64,000 bases of DNA from CAXBNB01 sp049115735 (GTDB lineage: Bacteria > Bacteroidota > Bacteroidia > Cytophagales > Cyclobacteriaceae). Made by a program: the position numbers and the translations under genes. Positions 7,363-16,604 of the stretch are shown here, one piece after another (position 1 is the first letter of the stretch; every line of letters starts with the position of its first letter). Location of the stretch: positions 62,001 through 126,000 of the forward strand of contig JAGDZP010000002.1 in assembly GCA_049115735.1 (NCBI GenBank). Direction: 5' to 3'. Under the pieces are notes generated by a model, which was not told where the DNA came from, did not search any database, and was given only the letters and a program-made list of their open reading frames with translations.

Positions 7363-8397
7363 ATGTACAAAACACTCCTTCGACCTTTATTGTTTAAAAT
7401 GGCTCCTGAGAGAGCCCACAACTTCACTTTTTCTGGCTTATCTCTGATAGATTCCATCCCCGGACTAAAGTCAATAATCAGGTCGCTTCATAGCTACGAC
7501 CATCCAAAGCTGGAAAGGGAATTGTTTGGGTTGAAGTTTAAAAACCCGGTTGGGCTCGCTGCTGGCTTAGACAAAAATGCAGAAGCCATTGATGTATTCG
7601 ATTGTTTTGGCTTTGGCTTTGTTGAAATAGGAACCATTACACCCAAGCCTCAGGATGGCAATCCCAAGCCGAGAATGTTTCGGCTACCAAAAGACAAGTC
7701 TATCATCAACCGGATGGGATTTAACAATGAAGGGGTGCAAGCCGCTAAGAATAGATTGACCAGGCGAAAGTCGAAAGTTTTGGTAGGCGGTAACATTGGC
7801 AAGAATAAAGTCACTCCCAATGAGAATGCGCTGGACGACTACCTGATCTGCTTCAATGAATTGTTTGAGTTGGTGGATTACTTTGTTGTGAATGTAAGCT
7901 CACCCAACACGCCTGGGCTTAGGGAGTTGCAAGATAAAGAGCCATTGACCAGGTTGCTTCAGTCACTGATGGATGAGAACAATACGAAGGAAAATCCAAA
8001 GCCAATTCTCCTCAAAATTGCTCCTGATTTATCAAATGATCAGCTAGATGATATTGTTGATATTGTCAGAAACACAAAGATAGCCGGGCTGATTGCAACG
8101 AATACCACTATCGACAGGGGCAACTTGACAACAGATGTCAATCAGGTGAGTGAAATTGGTAATGGTGGCTTAAGTGGTGCTGCACTGACCAAACGTTCAA
8201 CAGAGGTCATCCGGTACTTGTCAGAAAAGTCAAACGGAAGCTTTCCGATAATCGGAGTGGGTGGAATCTCTTCAGCTGACGATGCGATCGAAAAATTAGA
8301 AGCGGGAGCCAGTCTGGTTCAGATTTACTCTGGATTGATATATGAAGGACCTGGATTGGTTAAAAAGATCAACAAGCAACTGTCAAAGTCACTGTAA
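7363..8397 (+). CDS. pyrD: Dihydroorotate dehydrogenase (quinone), class 2
   Basis: Fourth step of pyrimidine synthesis: dihydroorotate to orotate with electrons passed to quinone at the inner membrane. 344 residues. The N-terminal helical extension (LLRPLLFKMAPERAHNFTF) that binds the membrane is present and marks class 2. The FMN barrel shows NPVGLAAGLDKNAEA, GFVEIGTITPKPQDGNP, RMGFNNEG, and the catalytic-serine region VNVSSPNTPGLRELQ. The ends IATNTTIDR, GGLSGAAL and IIGVGGISSADDA bind FMN phosphate. It stands alone; ftsK follows after 81 bp. Confidence 0.96.
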   Translation: MYKTLLRPLLFKMAPERAHNFTFSGLSLIDSIPGLKSIIRSLHSYDHPKLERELFGLKFKNPVGLAAGLDKNAEAIDVFDCFGFGFVEIGTITPKPQDGNPKPRMFRLPKDKSIINRMGFNNEGVQAAKNRLTRRKSKVLVGGNIGKNKVTPNENALDDYLICFNELFELVDYFVVNVSSPNTPGLRELQDKEPLTRLLQSLMDENNTKENPKPILLKIAPDLSNDQLDDIVDIVRNTKIAGLIATNTTIDRGNLTTDVNQVSEIGNGGLSGAALTKRSTEVIRYLSEKSNGSFPIIGVGGISSADDAIEKLEAGASLVQIYSGLIYEGPGLVKKINKQLSKSL

Positions 8398-8478
8398 GGA
8401 TTTTGGCGCATTTTCAATTCCGGGCAATAACTATATAATTGACTTTGTTTTATTTATTTTGCAGAAGCAAATTTTAGA

Positions 8479-10983
8479 ATGGCAAAAAACACCTACAAGT
8501 CTAAAAAGAAGGAGAAATCCAGCTTTAAGCTTCCTAAGATAAACCTTGGATTTCTACAAGATCGCAGGCTTCATCTTTCGTTTGGTTTTTTGCTACTTGT
8601 CTCCAGTCTTTTCCTGCTTACTGCTTTCTTTTCCTACCTGTTCACAGGTCAGGCGGATCAAAGTATTATAGGAGCTGTTGACGAAGAGGGAATTAAAGCT
8701 ACGGGTCAGGAAGCAGAAAACTGGCTTGGATTGATGGGCGCCATTGCTGCCCATTATTTTATGTTTAAGTTTTTTGGGGTGGCGTCTTACCTTGTTCCGC
8801 CGTTAATGTTTCTGGTTGGTTTTAAGGTCGTTTTCCAAAAGGAAATCCTATCTATTTCACGGTCATTCATATTCGTTTCTTTCTTTCTGATTTGGATCAG
8901 TATGTTTCTAGGCTATGTGATGTTTAGCTCAGACCAGGTGAGTAGCTGGGGATTTCTTGTAGGAGGAGCGGGTTATGAATTGGCGATCTTCTTTGATAGC
9001 CTATTTGGATGGGGCACCATCATGGCATTGATTTTTTCACTGCTTGTGTTTGTGATTTACTTTTTCAACGTAACCACGCTGATGGGTTTTGAAAGTGTTT
9101 CATTCATCAAAAAGGAAGAAGGTGAAAATCCTGTGGCTGAAAGTGATGAACCAGTTGAGGAAAGTGTAGAAAATGAGGAGGAAGAATTATCGGAATCGGA
9201 GAAAATAGCAGCTGTAGTAGCGAGTATAAAAGAGGAAGTAGAGAGCGAGGAGAAGGGAGAAGAAGCAGGGCCGGATGAAGAAGAGGAAGAAGCCACTGTA
9301 CCAGTAGAAGAATGGGAAGTGAAAGAGGTTGATAAAAAGAAAAAGACTGCTGAAAAGCCTGAATTAGTACTGGATGTAGAAATAAATGAGACGAGTGATT
9401 CGAAAGAAGAACCTAAGGAAGACATTTCATTTGACGTAGAGGAGGCAGAAAGCAAAGAGGTAAAAACTGAAGAGTTGGAAAACTATGATCCTACCCTGGA
9501 CTTGGGATCTTACCAATACCCCACTGCCGATTTGCTGATTGAATATCCTGAAAAAAACGTACAGGTCTCGAAAGAAGAACTGGAACAAAACAAGGATAAG
9601 ATTGTTGAGACGCTGATCAACTTTAAAATCGGTATCTCCAGTATAAAAGCGACCATTGGTCCGACGGTTACACTTTATGAAATAGTGCCTGAAGCCGGGG
9701 TGAAAATTTCAAAGATTAAAAACCTGGAAGATGACATTGCACTAAGTTTAGCTGCTTTGGGAATCAGGATTATTGCACCAATTCCTGGAAAAGGAACGAT
9801 AGGTATAGAAGTACCAAACAAGAACAGAGAGATGGTGGATGTAAAGTCCATCCTGACTACTGACAAGTTTATGAAGAGTGACAAGGAGCTTCCGGTCGTT
9901 CTGGGAAAAACTATTTCCAACGAAGTGTTTGTTACGGATCTGGCGAAAATGCCTCATCTACTGATGGCGGGTGCTACGGGGCAGGGTAAGTCGGTTGGCC
10001 TGAATATATTGCTTACTTCTTTGGTGTACAAAAAACATCCTTCTCAGCTAAAGTTTGTTTTGGTCGACCCAAAGAAAGTGGAACTGACACTTTTCAATAA
10101 AATTGAAAGGCACTTCCTGGCTATGCTGCCAGATTCAGAAGAGGCAATTATTACCGATACCAAAAAAGTGATTTACACTTTAAACTCCCTTTGTATCGAA
10201 ATGGACAATCGTTATGATCTCCTTAAAGATGCAGGTTGTAGGAATTTAAAGGAATACAACAGGAAGTTTGTTCAGCGTAGGTTGAATCCTAATTCTGGGC
10301 ATAGGTTTTTACCATATATTGTGCTGGTGATAGATGAGCTCGCTGATCTAATGATGACGGCCGGCAAGGAAATCGAAACACCTATAGCCCGACTGGCGCA
10401 ACTAGCCAGAGCAATTGGAATTCACTTGGTAGTGGCAACCCAAAGACCATCTGTCAACGTTATTACTGGAGTAATAAAGGCTAACTTCCCTGCCAGGTTA
10501 TCTTTCCGTGTGACATCTAAAATAGATTCACGTACCATTTTGGATGCCGGAGGGGCAGATCAGCTAGTGGGTATGGGCGACATGCTGCTATCCATGGGGT
10601 CAGAGATTATCCGATTGCAATGTGGTTTTGTGGATACGCCGGAAGTGGAAAGGATATGTGAATTTATTGGCTCACAAAGGGGATACGAAACAGCTTATAT
10701 GCTGCCCGAATATGTGGGTGAGGAAAACGAAAATGGAATAGGCGATATTGACCTTTCTGACCGTGACGTGCTATTTGATGAGGCTGCAAAGCTGATTGTA
10801 ATGCACCAGCAGGGAAGTACTTCGCTTATTCAGCGTAAATTGAAGTTAGGATATAACAGGGCTGGTAGATTGATCGATCAATTAGAGGCTGCCGGTATTG
10901 TAGGTCCTTTTGAAGGAAGTAAAGCCAGGGAAGTGCTGGTAAAAGATGAGTACAGTTTGGAACAGTTATTGAATGAGCTGTAG
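8479..10983 (+). CDS. ftsK: DNA translocase FtsK/SpoIIIE family
   Basis: Septum-located DNA pump that clears the terminus region during division and activates XerCD at dif. 834 residues. The N-terminus has a basic tail and about four transmembrane helices (residues 25-195). A long acidic linker (about 210-335, rich in Glu and Lys) follows. The motor then begins with the alpha domain. Walker A is GATGQGKS near 498-505 and Walker B is IVLVIDELADLMM. The C-terminal winged-helix gamma domain (LIQRKLKLGYNRAGRLIDQLE) reads orienting sequences. The linker is shorter than in E. coli. The LolA-like gene follows 33 bp downstream on the same strand. Confidence 0.96.
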   Translation: MAKNTYKSKKKEKSSFKLPKINLGFLQDRRLHLSFGFLLLVSSLFLLTAFFSYLFTGQADQSIIGAVDEEGIKATGQEAENWLGLMGAIAAHYFMFKFFGVASYLVPPLMFLVGFKVVFQKEILSISRSFIFVSFFLIWISMFLGYVMFSSDQVSSWGFLVGGAGYELAIFFDSLFGWGTIMALIFSLLVFVIYFFNVTTLMGFESVSFIKKEEGENPVAESDEPVEESVENEEEELSESEKIAAVVASIKEEVESEEKGEEAGPDEEEEEATVPVEEWEVKEVDKKKKTAEKPELVLDVEINETSDSKEEPKEDISFDVEEAESKEVKTEELENYDPTLDLGSYQYPTADLLIEYPEKNVQVSKEELEQNKDKIVETLINFKIGISSIKATIGPTVTLYEIVPEAGVKISKIKNLEDDIALSLAALGIRIIAPIPGKGTIGIEVPNKNREMVDVKSILTTDKFMKSDKELPVVLGKTISNEVFVTDLAKMPHLLMAGATGQGKSVGLNILLTSLVYKKHPSQLKFVLVDPKKVELTLFNKIERHFLAMLPDSEEAIITDTKKVIYTLNSLCIEMDNRYDLLKDAGCRNLKEYNRKFVQRRLNPNSGHRFLPYIVLVIDELADLMMTAGKEIETPIARLAQLARAIGIHLVVATQRPSVNVITGVIKANFPARLSFRVTSKIDSRTILDAGGADQLVGMGDMLLSMGSEIIRLQCGFVDTPEVERICEFIGSQRGYETAYMLPEYVGEENENGIGDIDLSDRDVLFDEAAKLIVMHQQGSTSLIQRKLKLGYNRAGRLIDQLEAAGIVGPFEGSKAREVLVKDEYSLEQLLNEL

Positions 10984-11016
10984 CAATTGATAAACAAGGA
11001 AAAAAACGACAAGATT

Positions 11017-11655
11017 ATGAATAAGATATTATTTACCGCAGTAGCTGTATTGCTCACTTTGAGTACTGCAATGGCACAAAAAGATCCTGCTGCACTTCAG
11101 GTATTAGATGCCATGAGTGCCAAATACCAAAGTATTCCGGCATTCACTGCCAATTTCAGCTATATCATGGAAAACGAGGACGAAGGTATAGATGAGAAGT
11201 TTGAAGGATTGATCACTGTAAAGGATGTTAAGTACAAATTGATTATGAGTGGTCAGGAGATTGTAAATGATGGGGAGACAGTCTGGACATACATAAAAGA
11301 TGATAACGAAGTTACAATATCTGAATATGACGGTTCTGAAGAAGAAATCAGCTTATCAAATATTTTTACAATTTATAAAGATGGCTACAAATACTTGTTT
11401 CTGGCGGAGAAGGATAATGGTAAAGTCAGCGTGATTGATTTGGTACCAGAAGACCGTGACAAGGATTTCTACAAGATTAGAATGGAAATTCAAAAGTCTG
11501 ACAATGCCTTGAAGAATTTTAGAATCTTTGATAAGTCAGGTAGTCGCTACCTTTATAAGATAAATGACTTCAAAACCAACTCTACAATTAAAGATGCCGA
11601 TTTTGAGTTTAATGAAAATAGATATCCGGGAGTTGAAATAGTGGACTTCCGCTAA
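11017..11655 (+). CDS. lolA: LolA-like outer-membrane lipoprotein carrier protein
   Basis: Periplasmic chaperone that would shuttle lipoproteins from the inner to the outer membrane. About 212 residues from the ATG at 11017, chosen because it opens a signal peptide (MNKILFTAVAVLLTLSTAMAQ). An upstream TTG in frame at 10987 is unlikely. The mature part resembles LolA: LDAMSAKYQSIPAFTANFSY, then the beta-sheet run FEGLITVKDVKYKLIMSGQE and IVNDGETVWTYIKDDNEV. It sits just after ftsK, as lolA does in many bacteria. A rho-independent terminator follows at once, so ftsK-lolA probably ends here. Confidence 0.82.
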   Translation: MNKILFTAVAVLLTLSTAMAQKDPAALQVLDAMSAKYQSIPAFTANFSYIMENEDEGIDEKFEGLITVKDVKYKLIMSGQEIVNDGETVWTYIKDDNEVTISEYDGSEEEISLSNIFTIYKDGYKYLFLAEKDNGKVSVIDLVPEDRDKDFYKIRMEIQKSDNALKNFRIFDKSGSRYLYKINDFKTNSTIKDADFEFNENRYPGVEIVDFR

Positions 11656-11675
11656 GCTCTGAAAGAATCAAATGG

Positions 11676-11703
11676 AAACCGAATGCTTGCATTCGGTTTT
11701 TTT
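11676..11703 (+). terminator. Intrinsic terminator after lolA
   Basis: Stem AAACCGAATG (11676-11685), loop CTTG, stem CATTCGGTTT (11690-11699), followed by TTTT. It lies 20 bp after the lolA stop and is a strong rho-independent terminator for the ftsK-lolA run. Confidence 0.85.
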
Positions 11704-11749
11704 ATGCCCAATTGGGAATTACTGGGAGTGGAATTTAAAGAAAAGAGCA

Positions 11750-11779
11750 AAAAAAATCCCGGGTTCACTACGCCCGGGA
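11750..11779 (-). terminator. Intrinsic terminator for the NRDE gene
   Basis: The GC-only stem TCCCGGG (11757-11763) and CCCGGGA (11773-11779) enclose a 9-nt loop. The run of A at 11750-11756 reads as a U-tract on the reverse strand. That places it as the end of transcription for the reverse-strand gene stopping at 11953. The 250 bp between lolA and that gene contain nothing else recognisable. Confidence 0.75.
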
Positions 11780-11952
11780 CTAAAACTATTCAACTATACA
11801 AATCACTAATTTTAAATATCTTTCTTTTGAGTTGTGTTCTGATTACAATACAAATATACGGCAAGGGCTAGTGTAGGTTTAGCTCTTTTCGGTGAATTGC
11901 ACAATTTTGGGGGTGAACTTAAGAATCTCTTCTACAAAAGGGTTTTTAGCTA

Positions 11953-12711
11953 TCAGAAATTCAGTACCACATGGCTTTCTTGTTGCCAACCATCTACTTG
12001 ATAAGTCTTTTCTTCGAATGTCCCACCGTTTTGATAATCCATGAAAATGAGAGTGGAACACCTGGTTCCATATTCTTCGGTTTTGATAAATAGTGGAGAT
12101 AGCGCCCTTTCCCACTCAAAGGGTATTCCTGTTTTTGGTAACTCATCATCAGGAGCTATTTGGTTATCGGAAAGAATCGTAAAAAGGTCTTCACGTTCGA
12201 TGGTTTCTTTGTTGACTATCTTTTGCAGAGCATTTCTCCCTTTTTCGAGTTTTGGCCAGTTTTCCTGAAAGAAGCCATTGCTTAGTCCGAACACTCCCGA
12301 CTCCACCTTTTTTATCTCATTGTTTACATTATTGAAGTAAAACAAATCCTCTGAGTCTCCCACCAACAAATTATATCCATTGAAGTGATTGCCTTCAACT
12401 TGTACCCGCTCTAAATAGTCTTCAGGTTTTTCTAAGGAATTGAGAAAGTCGGTGGTGAGCTTTCCTCGCGAAGTAGCGTTTGCATCCAGGTTCTTAGGGT
12501 CGCGGTAGTTGGTTATTGCGGCAAGTCTACCTGTTTTTGTAATGCCAATCCATGTACCGCCAGCCTGTAAATCCGTTCCTGCAATCATGTTTTTGTTCTC
12601 TATCCAGTAATCAGCCTTAGCAGTAGGTCGGGCATAAAACTCATCGCGATTAGCAGCAAGAACAAGTTTGTACTTTGGGTGGAATTTCCAGGAAAATAAT
12701 ATCAGACACAT
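11953..12711 (-). CDS. NRDE-family protein (TANGO2-like)
   Basis: 252 residues of the NRDE (formerly DUF833) family, related to human TANGO2. The second residue is a cysteine (MCLILFSWKFHPKYKLVLAA), as in Ntn-hydrolase-like folds, followed by the name-giving ANRDEFYARPT. The rest also fits: WIGITKTGRLAAITNYRD, YNLLVGD and GVFGLSNGF. The biochemical role of bacterial members is not established; a haem-handling or hydrolase function has been discussed for the family. It is monocistronic, with its own terminator about 175 bp downstream. Confidence 0.9.
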   Translation of the reverse strand: MCLILFSWKFHPKYKLVLAANRDEFYARPTAKADYWIENKNMIAGTDLQAGGTWIGITKTGRLAAITNYRDPKNLDANATSRGKLTTDFLNSLEKPEDYLERVQVEGNHFNGYNLLVGDSEDLFYFNNVNNEIKKVESGVFGLSNGFFQENWPKLEKGRNALQKIVNKETIEREDLFTILSDNQIAPDDELPKTGIPFEWERALSPLFIKTEEYGTRCSTLIFMDYQNGGTFEEKTYQVDGWQQESHVVLNF

Positions 12712-12783
12712 AAGATCATATTAAACTGTATCAACAGCAAATGTGCCTAATTGGTTGCTAAGTTTGAAGAAAATGTATGTTCA

Positions 12784-13344
12784 TTAATAATCAGGTAGTA
12801 GCGATTCAGGAAGGTCGTCAGGCGAATAAGTTCCGGGCTTGTTCTTTTTAGCATATTTGAGCATTTTAAGAATGAGCATAATTCCAACGAACAAACCGGC
12901 AAGGCCAAACAATAGCTGACCACCTATGAGCATGACGATCGCAATGATTGGAAAAAGAAATCCCGTAAGAATGAATATTGCCATACTAAGGAAATAGGCT
13001 ACAGGGCTTATTCCTTTTTTGTATTTGATGTCTAGTTTGCTGGCATTTAAGATCTTGTGTAAGCCTGAAATGTATAATGAGTATTCTTCCTTCCGATCTT
13101 CAAAATTTGCAATCCCCTTGTAGTGCTGGGATTTCAAAAGGATTTTCGACCCATTTTTTAACTTCAACTCACACTGATAAAACGAATTGTTTTTGGTGGA
13201 AACAAATTGAAGGTTTACAGTTTCAATGTCTGAATAGGGTGTATCTGTGGTTCGTCCTTCGTGATCTGTAATGCTGATACTTGTTTGAGTCAGCTCATAT
13301 GTCTTGTCTTTGTCAAAGGCAGATTTTCTAAATGAGTATTTCAT
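12784..13344 (-). CDS. Hypothetical membrane protein with PH-like N-terminus
   Basis: About 186 residues from the ATG at 13344. The frame is open to 13389, but that extension has no merit over MKYSFRKSAFDKDKTYELTQ. The first 110 residues are beta-strand-like, and the pattern of SISITDHEGRTTDTPYSDIE followed by FYQCELKLKNGSKILLKS suggests a pleckstrin-homology-like membrane-surface domain. Two hydrophobic segments follow (about 115-165). The C-terminus is proline/acid rich (SPDDLPESLLPDY). No named family was recognised. Divergent from the esterase gene at 13474. Confidence 0.65.
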   Translation of the reverse strand: MKYSFRKSAFDKDKTYELTQTSISITDHEGRTTDTPYSDIETVNLQFVSTKNNSFYQCELKLKNGSKILLKSQHYKGIANFEDRKEEYSLYISGLHKILNASKLDIKYKKGISPVAYFLSMAIFILTGFLFPIIAIVMLIGGQLLFGLAGLFVGIMLILKMLKYAKKNKPGTYSPDDLPESLLPDY

Positions 13345-13473
13345 GTTAGTTATGTCGAAGAGTAGGAAACAAATAAACAAAACGATCAAAAATTAGTAAA
13401 TCACTCGTTTGGGGTATTTTGATAATTCAGGCTTCCATTTCATAACATGGTTTTTATGCCCATATTTGATGTT

Positions 13474-14325
13474 ATGAAAACATGTTTGACTATTTTATTC
13501 TTATTTTCAGTTCTTACTATGTGTGCACAAAACAGTAACAGGGTTTATATCTGGCCCGATGATGTTCCAGATGAAACAGAAGCCAAACATGAGCCTGTAG
13601 TATCTGATAATAAGGCACGCAATGTCACAAGATTAACAGATGTAACGAATCCGGCATTTACAGTATATCAACCTGAAGATTCGAAGCGAAATGGTGCTTC
13701 TGTGATTATTTGCCCAGGTGGAGGTTACAACATTTTGGCTATTGACCTGGAAGGCCATGAAATAGCTGAGTGGTTAACAGGTCTTGGCTACACCACCTTC
13801 GTGTTGGAGTATAGAGTTCCCAAAAAGGAGCCAGGTGCGCTGCAGGACTTGCAGAGAGCCATTCGGCTGGTAAGGGCGAATGCTAAAAAATACCAGATAG
13901 ATGAAAATAAAATTGGAGTAATGGGTTTTTCGGCTGGAGGCAGTCTATGTGCAAGAGCAAGCACTAGGTACGAAGATCAAACTTATGATAAGGTTGATAA
14001 AAATGATGACCTCTCAGCTCGGCCCGATTTTACAATGTTGGTTTACCCGGCATATTTAGACAAGGGTGAAAACAGGAGCCTCACCCCAGAATTGAAAGTA
14101 GATAAAAACACACCTCCAATGTTTATTTTCGAAACAGCTGATGACAAACATGGCAACAGTGCTCTGGTAATGTCGGGTGCCCTAAGAGATGCTAAGGTTC
14201 CGGTAGAAGTGCACCTCATGCCTGAAGGTGGTCATGGCTATGGCCTTCGACCAGGGAATGTTGCAGGCGAAACCTGGCCGGGGCTTGCAGAAAAATGGCT
14301 TAAGAATGTGGCATTTAATAAATAA
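13474..14325 (+). CDS. Secreted alpha/beta hydrolase, carbohydrate esterase-like
   Basis: About 283 residues from the ATG at 13474, chosen because it opens a signal peptide ending near CAQ. It resembles the BD-FAE/acetylxylan-esterase group. The oxyanion loop region is VIICPGGGYNILA, the nucleophile elbow is GFSAGGSL (Ser153), the acid is in FETADDKHG, and the catalytic histidine is in EGGHGYGLR. These enzymes remove acetyl or similar esters from plant or algal polysaccharides in the periplasm. A sulfatase gene follows after 14 bp, so the two probably form a small degradation operon. The exact ester is unknown. Confidence 0.85.
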   Translation: MKTCLTILFLFSVLTMCAQNSNRVYIWPDDVPDETEAKHEPVVSDNKARNVTRLTDVTNPAFTVYQPEDSKRNGASVIICPGGGYNILAIDLEGHEIAEWLTGLGYTTFVLEYRVPKKEPGALQDLQRAIRLVRANAKKYQIDENKIGVMGFSAGGSLCARASTRYEDQTYDKVDKNDDLSARPDFTMLVYPAYLDKGENRSLTPELKVDKNTPPMFIFETADDKHGNSALVMSGALRDAKVPVEVHLMPEGGHGYGLRPGNVAGETWPGLAEKWLKNVAFNK

Positions 14326-14339
14326 GCTACCTTTATGTT

Positions 14340-15812
14340 ATGAACTTTAAGCCTACAATTATCTATTTGGTAATTATTTTCGGAATAATACAAGCTGCCC
14401 AAAGTCAAACCAACAAACCTAACATATTATTCATCTGCGTGGATGACCTGCGGCCAGAATTGGGTGCATATGGACAAGACTATATCAAATCCCCAAATAT
14501 TGACAAATTGGCCAGCCAGGCCTTTCTGTTCAAAAATCACTTTGTCACAGTCCCTACTTGTGGTGCGTCCAGGCATAGCCTACTTACAGGGAGGCTTCCT
14601 CAAGGTATGGCAGACACAAAAAATTCCGCAACAGCTGTCTCTATAACAGGCAAACCAGAAACAGACATTCCTGAGACCTTTATTCATCATTTGAAAAGAA
14701 ATGACTATTACACAGTTGGAATGGGAAAAATCACCCATAACCCAGATGGTAGGGTATATGGATATCTGGATCCCGTTAGCAAAGAGATGGAGCTTCCACA
14801 CAGCTGGGACGAATTTATTTTTGACTATGGCAAATGGGGTACAGGCCATAATTCATTTTTTGGATACGCGGATGGAAGTAACAGGAATACGCTGAAGGGA
14901 CAGGTAAAACCCTATGAAAAGGCGGAGGTAGATGACAGGGGTTATATTGACGGCATTATTGCGGATCTGGCGATCAATAAGTTGAAGAAACTCAAAGAGC
15001 AGGAAAAACCTTTTTTTATGGGCGTAGGATTTTTTAAACCACATTTACCATTTAATGCTCCGGCCAAATATTGGGACATGTACAATCGGGAAGATATTCC
15101 GATTTCTCCAAACAACTCCTTGCCTGAGAATGTGAGTAAGGTCAGTCTGCAGAAGATGGGGGAGTTTAACAATTACAAACTCAGTGATGAAAAAGCCAGT
15201 TTGGAAAAGGCATTTTCTGATGATTATGCAAGGAAATTAGGGCATGGATATGCGGCTTGTGTCAGTTACATTGACGCCCAGATCGGTAAGTTGCTTGCTG
15301 AATTAGAACGCCTGGAGTTAGACAAAAATACGATTGTGGTGATATGGGGCGATCATGGATGGCATCTTGGCGATCACCGTATTTGGGGCAAGCATACTTT
15401 ATTGGATAGATCCTTACATTCCACCCTAATTATGAAAGTACCTGAGGTAGGCAACTACGGAGCAATAGAAAAAGTAGTAAGCACAGTGGATATTTACCCG
15501 ACTCTCATGGATCTATGTGGCATATCAATGCCATATAAAACAAAAGGCAGGAGTATGAGGCCCTTGTTCCAAGACTCCAAGGCTAAAGGCTGGACAGAGG
15601 CGGCTTACAGTTATTTCAAAACGGGTCTTTCCATGCGAACCGAACGATACCGGCTGAGCAAATACTGGAGGGATGACATGCCTGACATTGAGCTTTTTGA
15701 TCACAAAAATGATCCTTATGAGACGCAGAACATTGCTGGTGAAAATAAGCGAATGGTAGATAAACTTTCTCCACTTTGGCGTGAGGGAAATACCAGACAC
15801 TATCAGAAGTGA
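14340..15812 (+). CDS. Secreted sulfatase, iduronate-2-sulfatase-like
   Basis: 490 residues with a signal peptide (about 1-22) and the type I sulfatase fold. Metal ligands are D35-D36 in FICVDDLRPELGAYG. The active-site signature is C74-G-A-S-R; the Cys must be oxidised to formylglycine by a maturase, none of which is encoded in the window. The regions MGVGFFKPHLPFNAP and VIWGDHGWHLGDHRIWGKHT are typical of the iduronate-2-sulfatase branch. Substrate would be a sulfate ester on a sugar. It follows the esterase by 14 bp, so the pair could act together on an acetylated, sulfated glycan (inference). Confidence 0.92.
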   Translation: MNFKPTIIYLVIIFGIIQAAQSQTNKPNILFICVDDLRPELGAYGQDYIKSPNIDKLASQAFLFKNHFVTVPTCGASRHSLLTGRLPQGMADTKNSATAVSITGKPETDIPETFIHHLKRNDYYTVGMGKITHNPDGRVYGYLDPVSKEMELPHSWDEFIFDYGKWGTGHNSFFGYADGSNRNTLKGQVKPYEKAEVDDRGYIDGIIADLAINKLKKLKEQEKPFFMGVGFFKPHLPFNAPAKYWDMYNREDIPISPNNSLPENVSKVSLQKMGEFNNYKLSDEKASLEKAFSDDYARKLGHGYAACVSYIDAQIGKLLAELERLELDKNTIVVIWGDHGWHLGDHRIWGKHTLLDRSLHSTLIMKVPEVGNYGAIEKVVSTVDIYPTLMDLCGISMPYKTKGRSMRPLFQDSKAKGWTEAAYSYFKTGLSMRTERYRLSKYWRDDMPDIELFDHKNDPYETQNIAGENKRMVDKLSPLWREGNTRHYQK

Positions 15813-15890
15813 GTAGTTTGCCAGCTAAATTAGCTTTCAAGATGGTTTTGCAATGCTTCGTCTCTTGGCTAAATTTCGTAAACATATCCA

Positions 15891-16598
15891 ATGGTAAATT
15901 GCATGGGTTATTCTGATAATTTGACGATAAGGGAATGGGCTGAGGAAGATCGCCCGAGGGAAAAGCTGCTGCTGAAAGGGCGGTCAGTACTATCGGATGC
16001 TGAATTGGTGGCGATTCTGCTGGGGTCTGGCACACGTTCGATGAGTGCGGTTGAACTGGCGAAGGTATTACTATCGGCAGTTGACAATGATCTGAATAAG
16101 CTTGCCCAGCTATCCGTAAAGGAGCTAATGAAATTCAACGGCATTGGTGAGGCCAAATCGATTAACATAATTAGTGCATTGGAGATTGGCCGCCGGAGAA
16201 AGGAAAGCGAGCAGAAAGACTTGCCTAAAGTGACGAGCTCCTCGCAGGTATATGATTTTATGAAGCCCCAATTATTAGACCTTGATCATGAAGAATTTTG
16301 GGTAATCTTCTTGAACAGAGGAGGGAAAGTGATACGTAAGGAACCCTTTAGCTCCGGGGGTATTTCGGGAACGGTAGCAGATTTGAGACTGATATTCAAA
16401 CGAGCACTAGAGGAATTAGCTTGCTCGCTGATCTTAGTACACAACCACCCTTCGGGAAATTTAAAGCCAAGTCAATCAGACATCAACCTTACCAACAAGA
16501 TCAAGAGATCAGGCGAAATGATTGATATACCTGTTTTGGATCATATCATTTTTACTAACAATGGTTATTATAGTTTTGCAGACGAATCGATGATGTAA
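15891..16598 (+). CDS. radC: RadC/JAB-domain protein
   Basis: 235 residues; an alternative ATG at 15903 gives the more usual short N-terminus. The N-terminal helix-hairpin-helix region contains WAEEDRPREKLLLKG and LSDAELVAILLGSGT. The C-terminal JAB/MPN-like domain carries EEFWVIFLNRGGKVI and the metal motif LVHNHPSGNLKPSQSD (H-x-H...D). The biochemical role of RadC is unsettled; a DNA-repair label is historical. It lies 7 bp before the DUF1684 gene and may share its transcript. Confidence 0.92.
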   Translation: MVNCMGYSDNLTIREWAEEDRPREKLLLKGRSVLSDAELVAILLGSGTRSMSAVELAKVLLSAVDNDLNKLAQLSVKELMKFNGIGEAKSINIISALEIGRRRKESEQKDLPKVTSSSQVYDFMKPQLLDLDHEEFWVIFLNRGGKVIRKEPFSSGGISGTVADLRLIFKRALEELACSLILVHNHPSGNLKPSQSDINLTNKIKRSGEMIDIPVLDHIIFTNNGYYSFADESMM

Positions 16599-16604
16599 TT
16601 ATCA

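Noticed and set aside
8444..8461. TTTG followed by TATTTTG as an ftsK promoter
   Set aside because: The spacing is about 7 bp, far too short for the 19-21 bp used by Bacteroidota sigma factors.
9057..9455. 132-codon Ser-rich reverse frame inside ftsK
   Set aside because: Antisense of the acidic Glu/Lys linker of FtsK, a well-known cause of long false Ser/Phe-rich frames.
11683..11871. 62-codon forward frame after lolA
   Set aside because: It begins inside the lolA terminator hairpin and covers the reverse-strand terminator; no protein-like composition.
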